In this document: piece after piece, positions 1 to 8,283 of the stretch
Position numbering within the stretch: position 1 is the first letter of the stretch
Layout of the letters: each line of letters opens with the position of its first letter
Assembly (NCBI GenBank): GCA_963697285.1
Contig: CAVONI010000012.1
Coordinates: 620,001 to 684,000, forward strand
Length of the DNA: 64,000 nt
Direction of reading: 5' to 3'
DNA from: JAEUQQ01 sp963697285
GTDB taxonomy: Bacteria > Acidobacteriota > Vicinamibacteria > Vicinamibacterales > JAFNAJ01
Position numbers and translations under genes: made by a program
The notes under the pieces: model-generated
The model's database searches: none
What the model saw: the letters and a program-made list of their open reading frames with translations, nothing else
What the model was told of the DNA's origin: nothing

Positions 1-115
1 GACGGCCGACACGATGCAGGCAGCCGTCACGCCTCCACCCTCGTCATCGACGAATGGTCACGCCTTCCCGCGCGAGGACCGAATGAAGCCACGAAGGTGC
101 CAGCCCCCACAAGGT

Positions 116-195
116 GATATCGATTACATTACATTGCCCGCGATAATGATTGCGTCGCGCGATGACATGTCCACGGTTGCGATGTAATCGATATC
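116..195. promoter_or_regulatory. Paired LacI-type operator sites upstream of the LacI-family regulator
   Basis: A perfect 14-bp inverted repeat is visible: gatatcgattacat at 116-129 and its exact reverse complement atgtaatcgatatc at 182-195. Each arm is itself a near-palindrome centred on atCGat, the central CpG dyad typical of LacI/GalR-family operators. The two centres are 68 bp apart, about 6.5 helical turns. The pair lies about 100-180 bp upstream of a LacI-type gene, so autoregulation or control of a divergent gene off the left edge is likely. I see no gene in positions 1-298. Confidence 0.6.
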
Positions 196-298
196 GCATT
201 GAGCTCGTCGGTGGTGTACCGTGTCAAGCGCTTTGTAGGACTCATCACGACGCTCACCCCCAGCGGGTGGGCGAGGGTTCCCCACCAGGAGGCCGCAG

Positions 299-1420
299 AT
301 GCCAGCGCCGGAACGACCGCGCGGCGTCACACGCCGTTCGTCGAGTTCGACCATCACGCAGGTCGCCGAGCGCGCCGGGGTGTCGACCGCCACGGTCTCA
401 CGCGTCTTCGCCAACCCCGATCGCGTGAGCGAGGACCTGCGCGCCCGCGTCGATCGGGCCGCACGCGCGCTCGACTATCGCCCGAGCCGTGTCGCACGTC
501 ACCTGCGTGTCGGCACGAGCATGACCATCGGCGTGGTCATACCCGACATCCAGAACCCGTTCTTCACGTCGGTCGTGCGCGGCATCGAACAGGTGTTGCA
601 AGCCGCAGGCAACTCCCTCCTGCTCGCGAACTCCGACGAGAGGCCGGAGCGCGAGGAACGCGCGCTCGACACGCTCCAGGCGGACGGCGTTGCCGGCATC
701 GTGTTCGTCCCCATCGGCGCGCGCAGGAGCAGTTACAAGTTCCTGGCGTCGCGCCCGCTGCCCCTTGTCGCCGTCGACCGCCTGCCAGCCGGACTCCACG
801 TCGACCTCGTCACGGTCGACAACGCCGGCGGCAGCCGGCGGGCTGTCGAACACCTGATCGCGATGGGCCACCGGGCCATTGCACTGCTTGGCGGCCCCCC
901 CCAGCACAGCACGGCGTCTGAACGCGAGGCCGGGTATGACGACGCGCTGCGTGAGGCCGGGCTCCCGCGTCGGCCCGAACTCACCGGACACGGCAACTTC
1001 CGCCAGGAGGGGGGATACGATGCAATGCGCGCCCTGCTGCAGGTGCCCAATCCGCCGACCGCGGTGTTCGTCGCCAACAACCTGATGGCCCTCGGGGCGT
1101 TGCGTGCCATCCACGAGAGCGGGCGACGCATTCCGCTCGACATTGCCGTGGTCAGCTTCGACGACATGCCGTGGGCCACCTCACTCAATCCCCCGCTGAG
1201 CGCCGTCGCGCAGCCCGCATGGGAGATCGGTGAGGCCGCGGGTGAGCTGCTGCTGTCACGTATCGCGCAGCCCGATCGCCCCGTGCGCCAGGTGGTGCTC
1301 GACACGCAACTGATGGTCAGGGCCTCGAGCAGCCAACGGGTGGACATCGTGCCGGCCAACGCTCCCCCGCACGCGCCGGCTGACCTCGCGACGACCAGAC
1401 ACGACTCCCGCCGGCGCTGA
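299..1420 (+). CDS. LacI/GalR-family transcriptional regulator
   Basis: This is a cytoplasmic sugar-responsive repressor or activator of 373 residues. The N-terminal helix-turn-helix is at about residues 18-44 (ITQVAERAGVSTATVSRVFA) and is followed by the hinge segment DYRPSRVARHLR. A periplasmic-binding-protein-like ligand domain runs from about residue 77 (IGVVIPDIQNPFF) to about 345. The start is supported by aggagg at 287-292, six bases before the ATG. The N-terminus is about 15 residues longer than usual and rich in Arg and Ser. The ligand cannot be read from the sequence. Two matching operator-like sites lie upstream at 116-195, suggesting autoregulation. No sugar operon is adjacent on the right, so its targets are probably to the left of the window or distant. 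Confidence 0.93.
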   Translation: MPAPERPRGVTRRSSSSTITQVAERAGVSTATVSRVFANPDRVSEDLRARVDRAARALDYRPSRVARHLRVGTSMTIGVVIPDIQNPFFTSVVRGIEQVLQAAGNSLLLANSDERPEREERALDTLQADGVAGIVFVPIGARRSSYKFLASRPLPLVAVDRLPAGLHVDLVTVDNAGGSRRAVEHLIAMGHRAIALLGGPPQHSTASEREAGYDDALREAGLPRRPELTGHGNFRQEGGYDAMRALLQVPNPPTAVFVANNLMALGALRAIHESGRRIPLDIAVVSFDDMPWATSLNPPLSAVAQPAWEIGEAAGELLLSRIAQPDRPVRQVVLDTQLMVRASSSQRVDIVPANAPPHAPADLATTRHDSRRR

Positions 1421-1524
1421 TTGGAGGGCGACGCGGCTGGCCTCCGCAGGCGAGCCACTCCGGCGGCACGGCAAGGCGCAGTTCGCTTGAGGGAGCGAGC
1501 CGACGCACCAGGCGGCGCACCCTC

Positions 1525-1998
1525 CTACCCACACGCCGCAAGCTTCGCGTCGACGAGCGTGGGCTTCAACACGCGCACCACCTCAGTCGGCGCAAGCGCC
1601 ACGAGCAGCCCGCGTCGTCCGCCGTTGATGGCGATGCGGTCGAGGTCGAGAATCGTGCGCTCCATGAACACCGGCAGGACCTTGCGCGTGCCGAAGGGCG
1701 AGGTGCCCCCAACGAGATAACCCGTGTGGCGGCTCGCCACCTCGGGTGCGCACATCGTGACGGTCTTCACGCCGACCTGTCGCGCGAGCTGCCTGGTCGA
1801 TACTTCGCAGTCGCCGTGCATCAGCACGAGCAGCGGCTGTCGCGTCTCGTCTTCCATCACCAGCGTCTTGATCACCGCGTGTTCGTCCATCCCGAGTTCG
1901 CGGGCCGACACGCTCGTTCCCCCGTGTGCCTCGTAGCGATACGGATGTTCGGTGAACGACACGCCGTGCGTGCGGAGGACGTGGATGGCAGCGGTCAT
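1525..1998 (-). CDS. ybaK: Cys-tRNA(Pro)/Cys-tRNA deacylase, YbaK/EbsC family
   Basis: 157 residues, the usual length of the single-domain YbaK family. The family hydrolyses mischarged Cys-tRNA(Pro) in trans, correcting an error of prolyl-tRNA synthetase. Family-typical segments are visible: VIKTLVMEDE near residue 43, a GDCEVSTRQLA stretch, and the GYLVGGTSPFGTRK loop near residue 94 that carries the catalytic lysine region. It ends a minus-strand run of genes and converges with the LacI-type gene. The 104-bp gap between them contains no clear terminator. The function call is by family resemblance. Confidence 0.88.
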   Translation of the reverse strand: MTAAIHVLRTHGVSFTEHPYRYEAHGGTSVSARELGMDEHAVIKTLVMEDETRQPLLVLMHGDCEVSTRQLARQVGVKTVTMCAPEVASRHTGYLVGGTSPFGTRKVLPVFMERTILDLDRIAINGGRRGLLVALAPTEVVRVLKPTLVDAKLAACG

Positions 1999-2064
1999 GG
2001 GCGTCGATTCACGCGAGGCCCTTCGACTCGCGGCGCTCGCTCAGGGCAGGCTGGGGTGCGGCCC

Positions 2065-2820
2065 CTACCTGATCGAGATGATGACAGGACGATCGTAGCC
2101 GCGGCGTTCGTAGCCGAAGCGGATGGTGTCGTTCACCCTGAGGCCGTCCATCAGGCGTCGATCCGACACGTCGAACGTCTGGCGGCGCCGCGTCGATGAC
2201 AGCTCGATGGTCACCTGCGTGCGCCGGCGATCGACATCGACGACGCGGCCCGAGTCTCGAATCTCGTTGTAGGAGCCGCCGCCGCTGCCCCACCCGCCCC
2301 CACTGCCGCCGCCCCAGCCCCCGCCGCTGCCGCCGCCCCAGCCTCCACCCCCACCGCCGGCAAGGGCCCAGCGCGTAATCACCCGGCGCATCCCGCGTTC
2401 CTCGACCTCGAACGTGACGACATCGCCTTCGCGCAGTCGTCGCGGTCCCGAGCCGTCGTCGAAGAAGTACGTGTCGGTCGTGCGATCGTCGCTGTCCTGG
2501 ATGCTCACCGACCCTCGTCGTTCGTCGACCCGGATCACGCGTCCCTGCTGCGACGCCCCCCGGGCGTCGACAATCGTGTGCCGCCCTCCGACGCGTTCGG
2601 CGGTGATGATCACCAGCCGGCCCTGGCGCAGCACGCGGTACAGCGAGCGGTCGTCGACGCGGTACGTCCGACTCTGCCCGGCGACGTCGACCTTCACTTC
2701 GTTCCTGCGCTCGTCCACGTCGAGCACGCGGGCCTTGACCGTCTCGGCCAGCGCGACGGCGGGCGCACACAGGCACAACACCGCCACCAACACCGCGCAG
2801 AGTGCGACGCCTCGCTTCAT
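2065..2820 (-). CDS. Secreted protein with three OB-like beta repeats and a Gly/Trp-rich linker (unknown function)
   Basis: 251 residues starting at MKRGVALCAV, which begins an obvious signal peptide ending near VALAE. Three related segments of about 60 residues follow: one starting near residue 27 (KARVLDVDERRNEVKVDV), one near 94 (GRVIRVDERRGSVSIQD) and one near 190 (GRVVDVDRRRTQVTIEL). Each alternates charged and hydrophobic positions like small beta-barrel (DUF5666-like) units. Segments two and three are separated by a Gly/Trp/Ser linker encoded by a 24-bp minisatellite. The TAG stop lies inside a CCCCTAC motif shared with an intergenic repeat family found elsewhere in the window. I do not recognise a function. 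The exported location is inferred from the signal peptide. Confidence 0.7.
   Translation of the reverse strand: MKRGVALCAVLVAVLCLCAPAVALAETVKARVLDVDERRNEVKVDVAGQSRTYRVDDRSLYRVLRQGRLVIITAERVGGRHTIVDARGASQQGRVIRVDERRGSVSIQDSDDRTTDTYFFDDGSGPRRLREGDVVTFEVEERGMRRVITRWALAGGGGGGWGGGSGGGWGGGSGGGWGSGGGSYNEIRDSGRVVDVDRRRTQVTIELSSTRRRQTFDVSDRRLMDGLRVNDTIRFGYERRGYDRPVIISIR
2281..2356. repeat. 24-bp coding minisatellite (Gly-Trp-Gly-Ser linker)
   Basis: About three degenerate 24-bp units occur in register; gccccag/gccccac recurs at 2287, 2311 and 2335. On the minus strand the unit encodes GWGGGSGG. It expands the linker between the second and third beta repeats of the surrounding gene and could vary in copy number by slippage. 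Confidence 0.65.
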
Positions 2821-2825
2821 GGTCC

Positions 2826-3347
2826 CTACTTCTCGTTCGTGTCGTGGCCCAGTTCGCGCGTCAGCTCGACCATCGTCCGCCGAAAACCGACGCCTTCGAA
2901 GAGACGTTGGGCCGCCGTGTTGTGATCGGCCGACCACAGGATCACCCTGGGGGCTCCCCGCGACCGAATCCAGTCCATGGCCTCGTCGAGGAGGCGCGTG
3001 GCGAGGCCAAGACGACGCCCGTGCTCCGCGATCATGAGGTCGTGGATGAACCCCGCCTCGTCGCGCAGCTCCTTCCACGAGTGCGGCTCGATGCTCGCAT
3101 AGACATACCCCACCAGCTCGCCATCCCGCTCGGCGACGAAGATCGCCGCATCGTCGCGCGCGAGCTGCGTCCCGAGGAACCAGGCATAGCCCGACGCCGG
3201 ATCGCTGCCAGGCGCGATGAACCGCTGCGGGTCGAGGTGGTGGTGGAGGACGAGCAGGGCCGCGCCAAGCCGGCCCAGGGCCGGAAGGTCAGCCTGCTGC
3301 GCACGACGGATGTGGATGGCTGATTCCATGGCCTCGTCCGCCATCAT
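2826..3347 (-). CDS. GNAT-family N-acetyltransferase
   Basis: 173 residues from MMADEAMESA. The start is chosen because gaggtgag precedes the ATG in the transcribed strand; MESAIHIRR at position 7 is an alternative start. The GNAT fold is visible: the N-terminal strand IHIRRAQQADLPAL, the central strand AIFVAERDGELVGYVYA, and an acetyl-CoA pyrophosphate loop near residues 105-117 (HDLMIAEHGRRLGLATRLL; here the usual R/Q-x-x-G-x-G/A is RRLGLA). The C-terminal signature NTAAQRLFEGVGFRRT is also present. It sits 5 bp upstream of the repeat protein and 41 bp downstream of the aminotransferase, so co-transcription is likely. Substrate unknown. Confidence 0.85.
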   Translation of the reverse strand: MMADEAMESAIHIRRAQQADLPALGRLGAALLVLHHHLDPQRFIAPGSDPASGYAWFLGTQLARDDAAIFVAERDGELVGYVYASIEPHSWKELRDEAGFIHDLMIAEHGRRLGLATRLLDEAMDWIRSRGAPRVILWSADHNTAAQRLFEGVGFRRTMVELTRELGHDTNEK

Positions 3348-3388
3348 ACTCACCTCGGGAGCCGGAGTCACCGGCCCTGATGCGTCGG

Positions 3389-4879
3389 TCAGGCGTCGCC
3401 GAGGTCGAACCAGCGGCGGGCCGTGTCGTCGGTCGCCGCGCTCCTGGGCCTGAACTCGTTCAGCGGCGCGACGTACTCGTAGTCGGCGGCCCAACGCGCA
3501 CCCTCGCGGGCGATGGCATCGACGGCGTCGACGATCACGGCGATCTCGGCGTCGGGCGTTGTCGGGTGGATCGACAATCGCACCCATCCCGGCTTGGCCG
3601 AGAGGTCGCCCCGATCGATGCGTGACGTAATGGCCTGCGATTGCTGCCGCCCCACGTGCAGCAGGTAGTGGCCGTACGTGCCGGCGCAGGAACATCCGCC
3701 ACGGGCCTGCACGCCGAAACGATCGCTGAGGAGCCTGACCACCAGGTTGTAGTGGAGCGCGTCGAGGTAGAACGACGCAATCCCCAGGCGATCGTCGACG
3801 TGCGATGCCAGCAGGTGAAGCCCCGGCACCCTGGCGAGTCCCCCGAGCAAGGCCTGCACCTGCTCACGTTCGCGCGCCAGCATGCGTTCGACGCCCAGCG
3901 ATTCCTTCAGCCTGATCGCCAGGGCGGCGCGAATCGCCTGCATGAAGCCGGGCGTCCCGCCGTCTTCGCGCACTTCGATGTTCGAGATGTAGCGGTGCTC
4001 CTGCCAGGGATTGGTCCACTCGACCGTGCCGCCGCCGGGTTGATCGGGCACGCGGTTGCTGTAGAGCGCAGCGTTGAAGACCAACACACCCGGCGATCCC
4101 GGCCCGCCGAGGAACTTGTGCGGCGAGAAGTACACCGCGTCGAGATGTTCGCCGGGAGCGGGCGGGTGCATGTCGATCGACACGTAGGGCCCCGATGCCG
4201 CGTAGTCGGCGAAGCACACGCCCCCGTGCTCGTGCATGATGCGCGCGAGCGTGTGGATGGGCGTCCGGATGCCGGTGACGTTCGAGCACGCCGTGAAGGC
4301 GCCGATCTTCATGCATCGGTCGCGATGCACCGCGAGCCGTTCGCGCAGGTCGTCGGGGTTGACCAGGCCGTCGTCATCCGGGACGAGCACCTCGACGTCG
4401 GCGATGGTCTCGATCCAGGGCGTCTGGTTGGAGTGGTGCTCCATGTGTGTGACGAACACCACGGGTCGCGCAGCCACGGGCACACGCGTGTAGCTCTCGA
4501 GCTGTTCGGGCACGCGGAGGCCGAGCAGCCGGATCAGCTTGTTGACGACGGCCGTCATCCCCGACCCCGCCGTCACGACGACATCGTCGGCCCCCGCGTT
4601 CACGTGGCGCCGGATGACGGCGTGGGCTTCGTGGTACGCCTCGGTCATCAGCGCGCCCGTGTAGCTCGCCTCGGAGTGGGTGTTGGCGACGAAGGGGCCG
4701 ATCTCGCCTGACAGGCGCTCTTCGATGGGCGCGTAGAGGCGCCCGCTGGCGGTCCAGTCGGCGTAGACCAGCGGCTGTTCGCCAGCGGTGCCTCGCACCG
4801 AGGCGTCGATGCCGATGATGTGGCGGCGGAAGCGCGCGAAATGTGTCTGGAGGTCGGTCGATGTCGGAATCAGGGTCAT
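3389..4879 (-). CDS. Class V aminotransferase / cysteine desulfurase-like PLP enzyme (SufS/CsdA-type fold)
   Basis: 496 residues from MTLIPTSTDL; an in-frame ATG four codons earlier is also possible. PLP-dependent fold type I. The Schiff-base lysine is Lys255 in YFSPHKFLGGPG, the aspartate pairing with the pyridine nitrogen is in VCFADYAASG, and ring-stacking histidines are in THMEHHSN. The loop RGGCSCAG (Cys396, Cys398) occupies the position of the catalytic cysteine of group II desulfurases. It is about 100 residues longer than typical SufS. A second desulfurase-like gene lies upstream in the DsrC/DsrMK-like cluster, separated by about 200 bp of palindromic repeats, so co-regulation is plausible but less secure than for the other four genes. 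Substrate not established. Confidence 0.82.
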   Translation of the reverse strand: MTLIPTSTDLQTHFARFRRHIIGIDASVRGTAGEQPLVYADWTASGRLYAPIEERLSGEIGPFVANTHSEASYTGALMTEAYHEAHAVIRRHVNAGADDVVVTAGSGMTAVVNKLIRLLGLRVPEQLESYTRVPVAARPVVFVTHMEHHSNQTPWIETIADVEVLVPDDDGLVNPDDLRERLAVHRDRCMKIGAFTACSNVTGIRTPIHTLARIMHEHGGVCFADYAASGPYVSIDMHPPAPGEHLDAVYFSPHKFLGGPGSPGVLVFNAALYSNRVPDQPGGGTVEWTNPWQEHRYISNIEVREDGGTPGFMQAIRAALAIRLKESLGVERMLAREREQVQALLGGLARVPGLHLLASHVDDRLGIASFYLDALHYNLVVRLLSDRFGVQARGGCSCAGTYGHYLLHVGRQQSQAITSRIDRGDLSAKPGWVRLSIHPTTPDAEIAVIVDAVDAIAREGARWAADYEYVAPLNEFRPRSAATDDTARRWFDLGDA

Positions 4880-4892
4880 GGACAGGGGCACA

Positions 4893-5097
4893 CGGGCCGC
4901 TCCGGGGAGCGGCCCCTACAGGAGCGCACGGGCCGCTCTGGGGAGCGGCCCCTACAGCTTATGCGCCTGGGGGTGGGCAAAGATACACCGCCCTCGACGG
5001 ATCCGGCAACGGGTGCGGACGCTGCGCGGACGCGCGGGCCGGGACACGTACACGGGCCGCGGCGCACACGCGGGCCACGCGGGGGCGCGGCCCCTAC
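4893..5097. repeat. Three copies of a GC-rich intergenic palindrome (CGGGCCGC...GCGGCCCCTAC family)
   Basis: Copies occur at 4893-4919, 4929-4955 and 5071-5097. Each can fold by pairing GGGCCGC-type and GCGGCCC-type arms and ends in CCCCTAC. The copy at 5071-5097 supplies the TAG stop (5094-5096, read on the minus strand) of the upstream desulfurase-like gene. Related copies lie at 62020-62119, and partial ones at 2053-2068 and 57873-57900. These look like REP/BIME-type repeats that may also act as terminators or mRNA-stabilising hairpins. They fill nearly all the gap between the two PLP-enzyme genes. Confidence 0.7.
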
Positions 5098-6269
5098 GCG
5101 TGGGCGATGGGTTTGCGCGACGTCGCGATCTCGTGGACGGCGCCGATGGCTGTCTCGATGTGCGCCGGTGTGTTGAACGGGCCCACGCTGAGCCTGACGG
5201 CGCCGTGCAGTGCCGCCGTGCCGAGTTGTTCGTGCACCAGCGGCGCGCAGTGCAACCCGGTGCGGCACGCGATGTTGTGATCGACGTCGAGCATCATGCC
5301 CACGTCGGCGGCTTCGTATCCCTCGACGTTGAAGGCGAGCACGCCGATGTGGTTCGCCAGGTCGTCCTGGCAGTACATGGTGACGCCGTCGATCTCCGCC
5401 AACCCGTCGCGAAGCCGGCGGATGAGCGCCATCTCGTGGCCGTGCACCGTGTCGAGGCCGCGCGAGGTGAGCCACTCGATGCCCGCGTGCAGGCCCGCGA
5501 TGCCAAGCACGTTCCCGGTGCCATACTCGAGGCGGTACGGATACTCGTCCAGGTGCGCGCGCACCGCGGATCGGACGCCAGTGCCGCCCGCCCGCGTGTG
5601 GCGGATCTCCACGCCCTCGCGCACGTACATCCCGCCGATCCCCGTCGGGCCGAACAGCGACTTGTGGCCGGTGAAGACGAGCACATCCACCTGCATCTGC
5701 TCGACGTCGATCTGCACCTTGCCTGCGGTCTGCGATGCGTCGACCACGAGGCGCACGCCGTGCTGCTGGCACAGCGCCCCGATGTCGGCGACGGGCTGCA
5801 CCGTGCCGATCACGTTCGAGGCGTGATTCACCGCGACGACGCGCGTGTTCGGGCGCATCCGTGCCCGGATGGCGTCGGGATCGATGAAGCCGGCCGCGTC
5901 GAAGGGCACGTGCTCGACCTCGACACCCGAATCCCGCTCGAGGTGGTAGAGCGGCCGCAGCACCGAGTTGTGCTCGAGCGTGGTGGTGATGGCGTGGTCG
6001 CCCCGCTGCAGCATCCCGAAGAGCGCGAGGTTGAGCGCGTCGGTGGAGTTCAGGCCGAAGACCAGCCGGTGCGGGTCGTGGCCGCCGAACAGCGCTGCCG
6101 CCTGCCGGCGGGTGTCTTCGACGAGCTGCCCGGCTTCCATGCACAGGTCGTAACCCGAGCGCCCCGGATTCACGCCGGCCCGGCGGAAGAACTGGTCCAT
6201 GAAGACATAGACCGGCTCTGGCTTCGGGTACGACGTGGCAGCGTTGTCGAGATAGATGATCGACTCCAT
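5094..6269 (-). CDS. Cysteine desulfurase-like class V aminotransferase
   Basis: 391 residues. The N-terminal hallmark IIYLDNAATSYPKP, ring-stacking ITTTLEHNSVLRP, the PLP aspartate in VVDASQTAGK and the Schiff-base lysine Lys203 (FTGHKSLFGPTG) are visible. The C-terminal loop ACRTGLHCAP holds Cys336 and Cys342 and resembles the desulfurase subfamily often found next to selenium or sulfur-trafficking genes. Its ATG shares one base with the TAA of the DsrK-like gene (TAATG), which argues for translational coupling. Likely role: releasing persulfide sulfur from cysteine for the DsrC-like carrier encoded three genes upstream. The family assignment is strong; the pathway role is inference. Confidence 0.88.
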   Translation of the reverse strand: MESIIYLDNAATSYPKPEPVYVFMDQFFRRAGVNPGRSGYDLCMEAGQLVEDTRRQAAALFGGHDPHRLVFGLNSTDALNLALFGMLQRGDHAITTTLEHNSVLRPLYHLERDSGVEVEHVPFDAAGFIDPDAIRARMRPNTRVVAVNHASNVIGTVQPVADIGALCQQHGVRLVVDASQTAGKVQIDVEQMQVDVLVFTGHKSLFGPTGIGGMYVREGVEIRHTRAGGTGVRSAVRAHLDEYPYRLEYGTGNVLGIAGLHAGIEWLTSRGLDTVHGHEMALIRRLRDGLAEIDGVTMYCQDDLANHIGVLAFNVEGYEAADVGMMLDVDHNIACRTGLHCAPLVHEQLGTAALHGAVRLSVGPFNTPAHIETAIGAVHEIATSRKPIAHA

Positions 6270-7639
6270 TACGGCCTCCGTACGAGCGCGTCGGCGACGA
6301 TCTCGCACATGGTCTTCACTTCGATACCGAGCGCGTATTCCTTGTTGAGTTCCGTGAGCTGATCGACGCAGTTGTGGCACGGCGCCGCCACGACACGCGC
6401 GCCGGTGGCGCGAATCTGGTCGGCCTTGACCTTGCCCGCCTGGAGGCGGCGCTTCGCGAAGCGGGTCATCGACAACTGGCCCCCTCCACCGCCGCAGCAG
6501 AAGTTCTGGTGGCCGTGCGGCGTCATCTCGACCCACTGCGCGACGGCGTGGGCGAGAATCTCGCGCTGCGGCTCGAGCACGCCGCCCGCCCGAACCAGGT
6601 TGCAGGGATCGTGCAGCGTCACGAGGGCCGGCACGCGCGAGGGATCGAGTTCAACCCGTCCCTCCCTGATCAACTCCGCCACCACCTCGACGACGCTCTT
6701 GACCTCGAATCCAGGCGCCTCGCCCAGCCACTCGGGCGACAGCCAGCGATTCGCGACGAAGCCGTGCCCACACTCGCCGAGCACGAGGCGCTTCGCACGC
6801 AGCCGTCTCGTCGTGTCGACGAGGCGGCGGGCAATCGTCGCGGCGGCGTCGGGACTGCCCGAGAACAGGCCGTAGTTGGTGACGTCGAAGTAGTCGCGCG
6901 CCAGCGTCCACCGCACACCGGCACGGTGGAAGATCGCCCCCGCCGCGACGATCGACAGCGGGTAGAACTTCGGCTCGCGCGGGTTGAGCACGTAGAGGAA
7001 CTCGGCGTCGTACTCGTCGAGCGGCAGGCGCGCGGTCGGGTCGTTGACCTCGGCGCGCAGTTCGTCTTCGAGCCACTCGATCGTGCCGATCCAGTCGTCG
7101 GCCTCGATCGACATGTTGTTGCCCGTGTTGACGGCCGCATCAACGGTGGCCTGCAGTTCTGAAGGAACGAGGCCAACGGCCGCCAGGGCGCCGCGCGCTG
7201 CGCGCACCAGGGCGGGCACGTCGATGCCGACGACGCAGTTCGAGGTGCAGCGTCCGCACATCGAGCACCGGCCGAACAGCACATCCACCCACTCGCGCAT
7301 CAGGTCGGCGTCGAGTGCCCGCGCTCCGCTCCACCACGGGAACACCCGCGCCAGCGGCGACGCCTCGTAGCTGAACGCCTCGGCGATGAGGTGCACCTTG
7401 TAGGCAGGACTGTTGCGCGGATCGTCGTCCACGATCGCGTAGTGGCAGCTGCCCGTGCAGAGCCCGCAGTGCACGCACGCATCGAGGTTGACGGCGTGGT
7501 CACGACGCAGCAACCCACGGAACACTTCTCGCGCGCGCGCCACGGTCTCCGGGTCGATCGTGGCGAGCCGGCGACGATACGCGTCGCTGTCGGGTCCCGT
7601 GGCAGCCGCCTGGTTCACCGCCTGCGGCGTGGTGCTCAC
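6269..7639 (-). CDS. DsrK/HdrD-like iron-sulfur heterodisulfide-reductase-type protein
   Basis: 456 residues starting at a GTG inside GTGA, a 4-bp overlap with the DsrM-like gene. Two ferredoxin-type CxxCxxCxxxC motifs are at Cys55-58-61-65 and Cys125-128-131-135. The C-terminal half carries the CCG-domain signatures of HdrD/DsrK: GECGHGF, LHDPCNL, FCCGGGGG and PCHNC, which in that family ligate the noncubane [4Fe-4S] disulfide-reducing centre. In known systems DsrK works with the membrane cytochrome DsrM and acts on the DsrC trisulfide. Here the partner genes lie directly upstream, but no dsrAB is seen. Expected at the cytoplasmic face of the membrane, bound to the DsrM-like subunit. Confidence 0.88.
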   Translation of the reverse strand: MSTTPQAVNQAAATGPDSDAYRRRLATIDPETVARAREVFRGLLRRDHAVNLDACVHCGLCTGSCHYAIVDDDPRNSPAYKVHLIAEAFSYEASPLARVFPWWSGARALDADLMREWVDVLFGRCSMCGRCTSNCVVGIDVPALVRAARGALAAVGLVPSELQATVDAAVNTGNNMSIEADDWIGTIEWLEDELRAEVNDPTARLPLDEYDAEFLYVLNPREPKFYPLSIVAAGAIFHRAGVRWTLARDYFDVTNYGLFSGSPDAAATIARRLVDTTRRLRAKRLVLGECGHGFVANRWLSPEWLGEAPGFEVKSVVEVVAELIREGRVELDPSRVPALVTLHDPCNLVRAGGVLEPQREILAHAVAQWVEMTPHGHQNFCCGGGGGQLSMTRFAKRRLQAGKVKADQIRATGARVVAAPCHNCVDQLTELNKEYALGIEVKTMCEIVADALVRRP

Positions 7640-8268
7640 GACCGTCCCCCGTGCCGCGCGGCGGCGACGATGCCGCGGCGTCCGATACGAACGCCGAAGA
7701 GCCCGCGCGCGAGGAAGAAGAAGACGCAATGCCGGATCTTGCCCAGCGGTGCGTAGATGCCCAGGACGATGGTGAGGACCAGGAAGGGCGAGGTCGTCGC
7801 CGGTGCCAGGCTCGCGAGCGCCGCCGACACCAGCCAGGCGTCCACCAGCACGTTCGAGGCGTAGTCGTCGGGAGCGCTGATCGCGCGCAACAGCGGCACC
7901 TGCATTCGCCGCACGAGCAGTGCGGCGCCGGCAAGGGCGGCCAGCAGCAGCATCCCGGCCAGTGGGCGCGTCACCGCGCGTGGCGCTGCCGTTCCGGTCA
8001 GCGCCAGGAACAGCGTCGCGAGGCCAGCGAAGATGCCGGCGTGGTAGAGCATCCCCGCCAGGTAGATGTAGGGATGCTGCGTGGCGCTCTCCTTCGCGCG
8101 GGGACTCATCCCGGCGCCGAAGGCGTATCGCACGCCCGTCCAGGCCGATCCGGCCGGTGCGGCGACGGTAGCAACGGTGCCGCGGCCCCAGGCGCGCGCG
8201 GCCGACGCCGTCAGCGCGAGCAGGCTCCAGCCGACGGCTCCAAGTGCGGTGGCTTCGAGGGCCGTCAT
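7636..8268 (-). CDS. DsrM/NarI-like membrane cytochrome b subunit
   Basis: 210 residues with about five hydrophobic segments. Histidines at positions 65 and 76 (TQHPYIYLAGMLYHAG) and His180 (GKIRHCVFFFLARGLFG) are plausible haem b ligands. The GKxRH element near the last helix is characteristic of NarI, HdrE and DsrM cytochromes. The gene lies 15 bp after the DsrC-like gene and overlaps the DsrK-like gene by 4 bp, as expected for a DsrMK-type pair that links the quinone pool to thiol/disulfide chemistry. It is shorter than canonical DsrM, so it may represent a minimal form. Electron direction cannot be inferred. Confidence 0.8.
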   Translation of the reverse strand: MTALEATALGAVGWSLLALTASAARAWGRGTVATVAAPAGSAWTGVRYAFGAGMSPRAKESATQHPYIYLAGMLYHAGIFAGLATLFLALTGTAAPRAVTRPLAGMLLLAALAGAALLVRRMQVPLLRAISAPDDYASNVLVDAWLVSAALASLAPATTSPFLVLTIVLGIYAPLGKIRHCVFFFLARGLFGVRIGRRGIVAAARHGGRS

Positions 8269-8283
8269 CGGGTCTCTCTAACC

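Noticed and set aside
4893..5097. Tandem repeats considered as a CRISPR-like array
   Set aside because: The units are palindromic, unequally spaced and lack unique spacers of constant length.
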